Source: JAKQIM01 sp964633225 (GTDB lineage: Bacteria; Chloroflexota; Anaerolineae; Anaerolineales; UBA4823). From it: a stretch of DNA of 14,066 nucleotides. Each line of letters starts with the position of its first letter. Positions within the stretch are counted from its first letter, which is position 1. The notes under the pieces were generated by a model, which made no database searches, was not told the origin of the DNA, and saw only the letters and a program-made list of their open reading frames with translations. The stretch spans positions 1-14,066 of the forward strand of contig CAZWFQ010000079.1 in assembly GCA_964633225.1 (NCBI GenBank), read 5' to 3'. The translations under genes were made by a program, and so were the position numbers. Positions 7,310 to 13,018 of this stretch are shown here, in pieces.

Positions 7310-8293
7310 ATGAAGCGTTGGCTTTACGAAACCCTGCACCCAGAAATTTATCACGGCCATGATCGCCGCCCGCCCTATTTTGAGGGCTGGTACTATCGCC
7401 TGATCAACGAAGCCGAGGATCAGCGTTACGCCATCATCCCTGGCGTATTTCTTGGTGCAGACGGGCACGCCTTCATCCAGGTTCTGGAGGGGCATACCCG
7501 ACGCACGGCGTATCACACCTTTCCTCTGGAACAGTTCCAGGCCGACCGCCAGCATTTTGAAGTGCGCGTGGGCGAGAACATCTTCACCCGCCAGAGTCTA
7601 TCCCTGGCGCTCGACCGGCCTGAGCCATTGGGACAGATCCGCGGCGAGCTGCGTTTGCAGGGCGGGCAGCCCTGGCCGGTGCGCTGGTCTGCGCCGGGGA
7701 TCATGGGCTGGTATGCCTGGCTGCCCTGGATGGAATGTTACCACGGGGTATTGAGCTTCGATCACGGAATCTCTGGCACGCTGGAAGTGGAAGGCCAGGA
7801 GCATGTTTTTGACGGCGGGCGCGGCTACATTGAAAAAGACTGGGGCAAAGCTTTCCCGGCTGGCTATATCTGGTTCCAGAGCAACCATTTTGATACCCCC
7901 CGTGTCTGCCTGACCGCATCCATTGCCATGATCCCCTGGCTGGGAACGGCCTTCCGCGGCTTCATCATTGGGCTGTGGCTAGATGGCCACCTGCACCGTT
8001 TTGCCACCTACACCGGCGCCCGTACAGAAAGCCTGGCGCTGCAAGATGAACGCGTGGACTGGGTGGTGAGCGATCGGCACCTGCGCCTGGAAATGCAAGC
8101 CGTGCAGGCAGGCGGCGGCCTGATTTATGGCCCCACGCAGCAGAACATGGGCCGGCGCGTAGATGAAACACTGGATGGCTCTCTGCGGGTGCGCCTGAGC
8201 GAACGCTGCGGAGGCGTGCTCTTTGAAGGCCACGGACGCCACGCCGGGCTGGAGATCAACGGGGATATTCAACGCTTGTTGGCTGCCCGGTGA
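7310..8293 (+). CDS. Tocopherol cyclase family protein
   Basis: A 327-residue protein of the tocopherol cyclase family. Its hallmarks are PYFEGWYYR (22-30) near the N-terminus, MECYHGVLSFDHGISG (141-156), and GYIEKDWGKAFPAGYIWFQSNHF around 172-194, where the central EKDWG and WxQxNH motifs lie. In plants and cyanobacteria, family members close the chromanol ring of tocopherol. Bacterial members outside phototrophs are widespread and mostly uncharacterised, so the reaction should not be assumed. There is no signal peptide or membrane segment. The gene stands alone, divergent from the solute-binding-protein-like gene, with no quinone or tocopherol pathway gene in the window. The codons look G+C-rich and well adapted. 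Family call is good; function is open. Confidence 0.8.
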   Translation: MKRWLYETLHPEIYHGHDRRPPYFEGWYYRLINEAEDQRYAIIPGVFLGADGHAFIQVLEGHTRRTAYHTFPLEQFQADRQHFEVRVGENIFTRQSLSLALDRPEPLGQIRGELRLQGGQPWPVRWSAPGIMGWYAWLPWMECYHGVLSFDHGISGTLEVEGQEHVFDGGRGYIEKDWGKAFPAGYIWFQSNHFDTPRVCLTASIAMIPWLGTAFRGFIIGLWLDGHLHRFATYTGARTESLALQDERVDWVVSDRHLRLEMQAVQAGGGLIYGPTQQNMGRRVDETLDGSLRVRLSERCGGVLFEGHGRHAGLEINGDIQRLLAAR

Positions 8294-8493
8294 GTTGGTT
8301 GGCACCCCGCTGCCGCGTAGGCCATCCTCAGCATGACGGTGAAAGCGCGCAGTTGTGGTAAATCCCAATCAACAAGCTGGCGCAGAGGAAGCAAGGATCG
8401 TCAGCGTCGCGCCGCCAAAGAATAACTATCTTTCCATGGTTCACAGGTAAAGTTAGATCAATCACAACAAGCACAGAATTGAGCCGCCTGGAC
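8294..8493. other. Intergenic stretch without a supported gene
   Basis: Two hundred bases between the tocopherol-cyclase-like gene and the AbrB promoter. I see no clear terminator, RNA or complete ORF. The minus strand reads a short peptide (SVLVVIDLTLPVNHGKIVI, about 8434-8490) faintly like the core of UmuD-type S24 peptidases, which may be a decayed remnant or chance. Confidence 0.4.
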
Positions 8494-8521
8494 TTGACAA
8501 ACACCGGATTCCGTGTAAGAT
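8494..8521 (+). promoter_or_regulatory. Promoter of the AbrB/PEP-utilising-enzyme operon
   Basis: TTGACA (8494-8499) is followed after 16 bases by TAAGAT (8516-8521), or after 17 bases by AAGATT. The -10 box lies inside the left half of the large palindrome, so protein bound there would block polymerase. Confidence 0.65.
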
Positions 8522-8553
8522 TAATCTTGTATACAAGATTAATCTTACACGGA
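8510..8553 (+). promoter_or_regulatory. Perfect 44-bp palindrome with nested palindromes, probable operator
   Basis: Bases 8510-8531 are the exact reverse complement of 8532-8553. Inside, the 12-base palindrome AAGATTAATCTT occurs twice (8517-8528 and 8535-8546, centres 18 bp apart), and the centre TTGTATACAA is also palindromic. It covers the -10 box, the likely start and the first bases of the GGAGG ribosome binding site (8551-8555). The natural candidate ligand is the AbrB-type protein encoded immediately downstream, making it an autoregulatory operator; this is inferred. Confidence 0.75.
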
Positions 8554-8564
8554 GGTTTTTGTCT

Positions 8565-8810
8565 ATGCCAAACCCACAGAAAGGGAAGCATTTTTACGGC
8601 TCAATCACGGTAAGTGACCGCGGGCAAATTGTCATTCCTGCTGAAGCGCGCCGAGACTTTGGCATCGAGGTCGGCGATAAGCTGCTGGTATTTGGTGACA
8701 TCGAGACCGGGCTGGCAATTGCCAAAGCATCCGTACTGTTCGAGAAGTTCCCTGGGCTGCTGGCGATGCTAGAATCGGAAAGCAGCAGCCCGAAAGAAGA
8801 TAAAAAATGA
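8565..8810 (+). CDS. AbrB/SpoVT-type (swapped-hairpin) DNA-binding protein
   Basis: An 81-residue protein with an AbrB/SpoVT/MazE-type domain at about 12-55: GSITVSDRGQIVIPAEARR, then DFGIEVGDKLLVF, with the canonical (V/I)xxxGQIVIPxxxR signature. Such proteins dimerise and bind DNA; many repress their own operon, some as antitoxins. I chose the ATG at 8565 because GGAGG (8551-8555) lies nine bases upstream; a TTG at 8559 is too close to it. The Ser-, Glu- and Lys-rich tail (about 70-81) looks unstructured. The stop overlaps the start of the next gene (ATGA at 8807-8810), so the two are translationally coupled. The 44-bp palindrome just upstream is the likely binding site. No toxin gene is adjacent, so a regulator role is favoured. 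Confidence 0.88.
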   Translation: MPNPQKGKHFYGSITVSDRGQIVIPAEARRDFGIEVGDKLLVFGDIETGLAIAKASVLFEKFPGLLAMLESESSSPKEDKK

Positions 8811-11392
8811 ATGACAGAACGCGCAGCATCGTCGTTAAGATAATTGCCGGTATCGGTTCTTCGGCCTGTGCAATTTCTATGATTACATTTGGGGTTGCAA
8901 AAAGCGCCCTTGGGACTGTGCTGCTTGCCACTCTGGCGGGTACGCTTGGGCATTTCGCTTTTACCGCCTTAGGGATCTTGCTCATGCGCCTCGAGAAGCG
9001 CTGGACGCAGGGCAAACCAGGGGATTGCGTCTACGCTTTCGGAAAATTACCAATAGAAGCAGGGCTTTCGGCTGGCGGCAAAGGGCGAGTGCTGGCAAAC
9101 CTTTACCAGAAAGGGTTCCCTGTACCAGACGGTTGTGTCCTTCTACCGGAAGCATTTTCAGGGGATGCGTTCACAGATGAGGTCTGGGAAAAGGTCCAGA
9201 AAGAGATCGCCCGCCTGCGCCGAGGAAAAGCAGTCGCTTTTGCCGTGCGGTCATCCGCCTTGAGCGAAGATTCGGCGCAGGCCTCATTTGCCGGCGAGTT
9301 TGAAACCGTGCTTGATGTGCATACGGATGAGGAAATCCGTACAGCAGTGCAGGCAGTGCGCGCCTCCAGGCACAGTGAGCGCGTGCAAGCCTATACCCAA
9401 GCGAAGGAGATGGAGACGGGCGAGCACCCCATTGCAGTGATTATCCAACGGTTAATCCAGGCCGAATATTCGGGTGTGCTATTCACTGCCAATCCGCTGA
9501 CCGGCAACTTAATGCAAATGACCGGCAATTTTGTGCCAGGCATGGGCGAGAAACTGGTCTCCGGGCAGGTTTCTGCGGCTGAATTCACCTTTGAGCGGAC
9601 CGCGGGCACCTACAACGGACCGGCAGAACTTCAACAGGTTGCGCAATCTCTCCACCGCGAAGCGCACAACATCGAGAATGAGCTGGGCTGCCCGCAAGAT
9701 ATCGAGTGGTCCGCTGTAGGCAAAAAGTTATTCATTCTACAGTCACGTCCCATCACCACCTTGAACGGCTTTAATCTGGTCACAGCGGAAACGAACGACT
9801 CGCTAAAGGGTAATTTTCTCTGGTCCGCAACCAATTTAATGGAGGCTTGCCCTGAGGTACAGACACCTTTTACAGCCTCGCTGCTTTCGTACCTGGACCA
9901 ACGCGGCGGCCCAGCCCTCAGTGTAAAAAACTATCCCCTCAACGGCGTTATTGGCGGACGGTTTTATGCCAACATCAGCGTACAGGTGACCGCTTTCGCA
10001 CCCATGTTCAAAGGCGATGCTCACCGGGCCTATCGTCAAATTTCTGGGTGGTGGGGTGAAATCCCTGCTGAGATGGAGATTTCGATGCTGCCGCTGACCA
10101 AGCAGGAATGGCAGCGAATGATGCTCCCTAACCTGTGGCGCACAACCCGGACGTTTGGGCGGTATCGCAAGCAGGTACCAGTGTTCCTCCAACAGAACCG
10201 GCGGCATTGTGTGGAATTGTGCGAAAAGGTGCGCCAGGCGGCGACAAAAAACGATCTCCTGGCGCTCTGGAACGGCGAAATTTTCCCGGCCTACCGCGAT
10301 ACGATGTTCTTTATCGTCGCGGCTGGGTCAGACCTCCAGGTGCGCCTGGAACGAGATCTGCGTGAGCTGGTTGGCGCAGAAGATGCCAACGCGTTACTCT
10401 CCAACCTGGGAGGAAAGTCTGCCTACTTAGAAAGCCTTGGCCCAATGGCCGGGTTGGGAATGGTGCTGCGCGGTGAGATGAGCCGCGCAGAATATTTGGA
10501 GAACTATGGGCATCGCGGGGTGAATGAAGGTGAATGTGCCTGGCCGCGCCCGGCTGAAGATCCCCTCTGGTTGGATCGCCAGCTAGCCGAATGGGAGCAC
10601 AACCCGGTCGACGTTGAGGCGCTGCTCGACCGCCAGCGCACTGCATATCAGGCAGCCTGGGAGCGTTTTTGCCAGAAGCATCCAAGCAAGGTCAAATCGA
10701 TGCAGAAGCGCCTGGAGCAGGTTTCACAGGCTGCTCAGCGACGAGAGTTGGTCCGATCGGAAGGAACGCGGGGAATGACCGTGCTGCGTGCCTTTGCTCT
10801 GCGTGCTGGGGAAATGCTCAAAATTGGGGAAGGGGTCTTTTTCTTGACCATTGATGAGGTGATGGCGGCGCTAGCTGGGCAAGTTGCCTGCCTGAAATAT
10901 ATCGGCACTCGACAGGCAACCTATCAACGCTACCGCGCCCTGCCGCCATATCCAGCGATCATCTGCGGGCGCTTCGACCCATTTGCCTGGGCCGCAGATC
11001 CCAACCGGCGCTCTGACATTTTCGATGCTCGTTTGGAGACTGTATCCGCTGCGAGCAATGAGACCAACACGATCCATGGCGCCCCAGGGGCGCTAGGTGT
11101 GGTAGAAGGTACGGTGCGCCGCTTAGAGTGTGTGGAGGAAAGCAGCCAGTTTCAACCCGGTGAAGTGCTGGTGACAACCATGACGAACATCGGCTGGACG
11201 CCGCTCTTTCCGCGCGCTGCGGCCATTGTCACCGACCTGGGCGCGCCACTCAGCCACGCGGCCATTGTGGCCCGGGAACTCGGTATTCCTGCGGTAGTCG
11301 GCTGCGGTAATGCTACGATGCGCTTAAAGACCGGTGACCGTGTGCGCGTGGACGGTGGAAGGGGTTTGGTAGAGATTATCCCCCCCCCCTGA
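8807..11392 (+). CDS. PEP-synthase/rifampicin-phosphotransferase-like enzyme with N-terminal membrane hairpin
   Basis: An 861-residue dikinase-type phosphotransferase. Residues about 8-30 and 37-60 are hydrophobic and look like two membrane helices, which the soluble family lacks. The ATP-grasp (PPDK_N) domain runs from about 75 to 320, with GFPVPDG (103-109), VRSSALSEDSAQASFAGEF (147-165), GVLFTANPLTG (223-233) and DIEWSAVGKKLFILQSRPITTL (298-319). A middle domain carries NLMEACPEVQTPFTASLL (about 343-360) and GHRGVNEGE, resembling rifampicin phosphotransferases. The C-terminal swivelling domain has phospho-accepting His817 in APLSHAAIVARELGIPAVVG. It probably transfers the beta-phosphate of ATP to pyruvate or a small molecule; the acceptor is unknown. 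The last residues (IIPPP) and stop come from adjoining duplicated DNA across a C10 run, so the native tail may be lost. Confidence 0.88.
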   Translation: MNDRTRSIVVKIIAGIGSSACAISMITFGVAKSALGTVLLATLAGTLGHFAFTALGILLMRLEKRWTQGKPGDCVYAFGKLPIEAGLSAGGKGRVLANLYQKGFPVPDGCVLLPEAFSGDAFTDEVWEKVQKEIARLRRGKAVAFAVRSSALSEDSAQASFAGEFETVLDVHTDEEIRTAVQAVRASRHSERVQAYTQAKEMETGEHPIAVIIQRLIQAEYSGVLFTANPLTGNLMQMTGNFVPGMGEKLVSGQVSAAEFTFERTAGTYNGPAELQQVAQSLHREAHNIENELGCPQDIEWSAVGKKLFILQSRPITTLNGFNLVTAETNDSLKGNFLWSATNLMEACPEVQTPFTASLLSYLDQRGGPALSVKNYPLNGVIGGRFYANISVQVTAFAPMFKGDAHRAYRQISGWWGEIPAEMEISMLPLTKQEWQRMMLPNLWRTTRTFGRYRKQVPVFLQQNRRHCVELCEKVRQAATKNDLLALWNGEIFPAYRDTMFFIVAAGSDLQVRLERDLRELVGAEDANALLSNLGGKSAYLESLGPMAGLGMVLRGEMSRAEYLENYGHRGVNEGECAWPRPAEDPLWLDRQLAEWEHNPVDVEALLDRQRTAYQAAWERFCQKHPSKVKSMQKRLEQVSQAAQRRELVRSEGTRGMTVLRAFALRAGEMLKIGEGVFFLTIDEVMAALAGQVACLKYIGTRQATYQRYRALPPYPAIICGRFDPFAWAADPNRRSDIFDARLETVSAASNETNTIHGAPGALGVVEGTVRRLECVEESSQFQPGEVLVTTMTNIGWTPLFPRAAAIVTDLGAPLSHAAIVARELGIPAVVGCGNATMRLKTGDRVRVDGGRGLVEIIPPP

Positions 11393-11726
11393 CCAACAAC
11401 GACCCCGATACGCTTCTGCTGGTGACGCACAACTATAACCCCGGCAGCGTAGGCGGCACCTATAACAATCACCCGCTGGGTATATTATGACGCCCCCTAT
11501 TGGCACATTTTCAATCAGGATTTGGCTGCCATGCCTGAAGATGCCTTGTTCAATATCAGCGTGCCTCAGCCAGGCGCAGGTGAGGGCGTGCTCGTGCACA
11601 AGGCCACGGCCAACCGCTGCCGCTTTCAATGTGTATGTGGCAGCCAACTGGGCGGTTTACTTGCCCATGATCGGTCGTTAAGGGAAACGGAAAAACCTGT
11701 TCTGCCTGATCGTCCTAGCAAAAGAC
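11386..11726 (+). repeat. Direct repeat, downstream copy (partner at 2297-2824)
   Basis: Similar to 2297-2824 in the same orientation, about 9 kb away, with one internal deletion. It begins at the C10 run in the last codons of the PEP-utilising enzyme gene, matching the CCCC at parent 2297-2300, and ends in the left arm of the terminator at 11720. Confidence 0.8.
11389..11681 (+). pseudogene. Broken 3' copy of the six-repeat protein gene
   Basis: This stretch matches the 3' part of the gene at 1085-2794 but is decayed. It opens at 11389 with LTNNDPDTLLLVTHNYNPG and YNNHPLG (repeat 5 of the parent, about 2299-2390). It shifts frame through loss of two bases near 11479, so the first frame stops at 11488-11490. 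It continues as YDAPYWHIFNQDLAAMPED to LVHKATA in a second frame, then lacks about 200 bases (parent about 2520-2720). It resumes in a third frame as AAFNVYVAANWAVYLPMIGR with a stop at 11679. Similarity extends past the stop: TTCTGCCTGATCGTCCTA occurs after both. No start codon or ribosome binding site serves it. It is a remnant of a paralogue or a partial duplication. Confidence 0.85.
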
Positions 11727-11891
11727 CGCCGGAGTTACTTGGCGGTCTTTTACTGCCCCCATGCGGGTAATGACCGCATTGATGCGCCCTCCGCCTATCG
11801 CAAAGTCAACTGCAAACGAACCCGCCAAAAGGATTACAAGCCCCATCACCAGGCCGAGTAAATCCAACAGCATACGCTTCACAACTTTCAT
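11715..11891 (-). CDS. Small membrane protein, or truncated start of a larger membrane-anchored protein
   Basis: A 58-residue ORF beginning MKVVKRMLLDLLGLVMG with one strong hydrophobic helix (about 8-28), then GSFAVDFAIGGGRINAV and a polar tail. The ATG at 11891 has a GGGAGAGG ribosome binding site just upstream; an in-frame ATG at 11903 is also possible but has none. The last ten or so codons read through the hairpin of the terminator at 11720-11751, which is unusual for a native gene end. The N-terminal helix followed by a GGGRI-type stretch recalls membrane-anchored dienelactone-hydrolase-like proteins, from memory. It could therefore be the stump of such a gene, cut where the duplicated repeat-protein DNA arrived. 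I do not recognise it firmly, and it may not be expressed. Confidence 0.4.
   Translation of the reverse strand: MKVVKRMLLDLLGLVMGLVILLAGSFAVDFAIGGGRINAVITRMGAVKDRQVTPAVFC
11720..11751 (+). terminator. Rho-independent terminator after the broken repeat-gene copy
   Basis: An 11-bp perfect stem (11720-11730 with 11741-11751), ten-base loop, A run before and T run at the end of the right arm; it can act in both directions. It probably belonged to the ancestral repeat-protein gene and may now end the AbrB/enzyme transcript. Confidence 0.85.
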
Positions 11892-11903
11892 TTCCTCTCC
11901 CAT

Positions 11904-12106
11904 CTTGAATAAATTAACTTGACTATTTCGACCATTATGCTATACAACATGTTATAATAACATATACAATATATTGACAAATCTTGAACAACTCTGCCCC
12001 TGTCTGTGGGTGCAGTTTTTGAACGCAATAAAAGAATGGCACAGTGATCAAGAAACAAAACGCGATTAAAATCATATATCAATCTATTTGCATAAAAGGA
12101 GAAAAA
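11904..12106. promoter_or_regulatory. A+T-rich divergent control region upstream of heliorhodopsin
   Basis: About 200 bases between the small minus-strand ORF and the heliorhodopsin gene. On the plus strand TTGACT (11919-11924) and TATACA (11941-11946), 16 bases apart, form a candidate promoter that would give a leader of about 150 bases. A perfect 15-base palindrome, ATGTTAT-A-ATAACAT (11949-11963), lies at the expected start and is a candidate operator. A second TTGACA (11974-11979) has no obvious -10 partner. No complete gene is seen here. The heliorhodopsin ribosome binding site AAAGGAG is at 12095-12101. Confidence 0.4.
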
Positions 12107-12913
12107 ATGGCAGGCAAAAGCAACGTAAAAAATAGTTCAAACAGTACAGAAGAGCGCAAGTTTACCGGCTTGCGGCGCTTCAACCTGGTCATGGGCTTCC
12201 TGCACCTGGTGCAGAGCATCTTCATGATGTTGGTTAGCAATGATACCACCTACCCCATCTTCACCAATTACCTGAATTTCGATATCGCCACCCGCTCGCT
12301 CAAACCCAACATGCAGCTCTTCTACGAAGTACCGTTTGGGATCGCCGTTTCTCTCTTCTTGCTCATTTCGGCCATCGCACATTTCTACCTGTCTACGATT
12401 GGCTACAAGCGCTACGTGGCAGACCTGAAGAAGGGCATGAATCCGGTACGCTTTTACGAATATGCTCTCAGCTCTTCGCTGATGATCGTGCTGATCGGCA
12501 TGCTGATTGGCCTTTGGGACCTGGGAGCCATCATCTTGATCTTTGCCCTCAATGCCACGATGAACCTGTTTGGCATCATGATGGAGCTGCACAACCAACA
12601 CACCCACAAAACGAACTGGACGGCCTTTATCTACGGCTGCATCGCCGGGATTGTGCCGTGGATCGTGATCATGCTCTACTTCGTGGGCGCGGTCAATTCT
12701 GGCGATGCCAAGCCGCCGGCATTTGTTTACACCATCGTCCCGACCTTGTTCGTCTTCTTCAATATCTTCGCCATCAACATGATTTTGCAATATAAGAAGA
12801 TTGGCCCGTGGAAAGATTACCTGTTCGGGGAACGCGTCTATATCATCTTGAGCCTGTCGGCCAAGACCGTGCTGTGCTGGCTGATCTGGACCGGCACCCT
12901 GGCACCTGTATAA
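12107..12913 (+). CDS. Heliorhodopsin
   Basis: A 268-residue seven-helix protein recognised as a heliorhodopsin, the retinal-binding family distinct from type 1 rhodopsins, with its N-terminus predicted inside the cell. Helix A has RRFNLVMGFLHLVQS with His33; helix B carries His92. Helix C has RFYEYALSSSLMIVLIGML with Glu118, the expected Schiff-base counterion. Helix E/D signatures include NATMNLFGIMME (149-160). Helix G has YIILSLSAKTVLCW with Lys253, the retinal lysine. The spacing of His33, His92, Glu118 and Lys253 parallels His23, His80, Glu107 and Lys241 of the type protein 48C12, recalled from the literature. I chose the ATG at 12107 because AAAGGAG lies five bases upstream; an in-frame ATG at 12044 lacks one. 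Heliorhodopsins do not generally pump ions; sensory or enzyme-regulating roles are proposed. No retinal synthesis gene is in view. Confidence 0.93.
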   Translation: MAGKSNVKNSSNSTEERKFTGLRRFNLVMGFLHLVQSIFMMLVSNDTTYPIFTNYLNFDIATRSLKPNMQLFYEVPFGIAVSLFLLISAIAHFYLSTIGYKRYVADLKKGMNPVRFYEYALSSSLMIVLIGMLIGLWDLGAIILIFALNATMNLFGIMMELHNQHTHKTNWTAFIYGCIAGIVPWIVIMLYFVGAVNSGDAKPPAFVYTIVPTLFVFFNIFAINMILQYKKIGPWKDYLFGERVYIILSLSAKTVLCWLIWTGTLAPV

Positions 12914-12922
12914 TGATAAGGT

Positions 12923-12969
12923 TATGGGGGTTGTTTTCAGCGGCTTTAGCGCCGAAAACAACCCCCATA
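12923..12969 (+). terminator. Long hairpin between heliorhodopsin and the cation ATPase
   Basis: A perfect 16-bp stem (12923-12938 with 12954-12969) around a 15-base loop, ten bases after the heliorhodopsin stop. No T run follows the right arm, so it is not a standard terminator; it may be a partial terminator, mRNA stabiliser or attenuator. A second small hairpin (GTGACC/GGTCAC, 12976-12991) follows. Confidence 0.6.
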
Positions 12970-13018
12970 GGCGGGGTGACCTGATGGTCACAGCATGGAA
13001 AACAAAAAGGATTCTCTC

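Noticed and set aside
8559..8564. TTG at 8559 as the start of the AbrB-type gene.
   Set aside because: It lies only three bases after GGAGG; the ATG at 8565 is better spaced.
12044..12106. In-frame ATG at 12044 as the heliorhodopsin start.
   Set aside because: No ribosome binding site, and the added 21 residues lie before a well-placed AAAGGAG and ATG at 12107.
12995..13018. In-frame ATG at 12995 as the ATPase start.
   Set aside because: The preceding site is poor and lies in a small hairpin; AAAGGA fits the GTG at 13019. It remains a possible alternative, adding eight residues.
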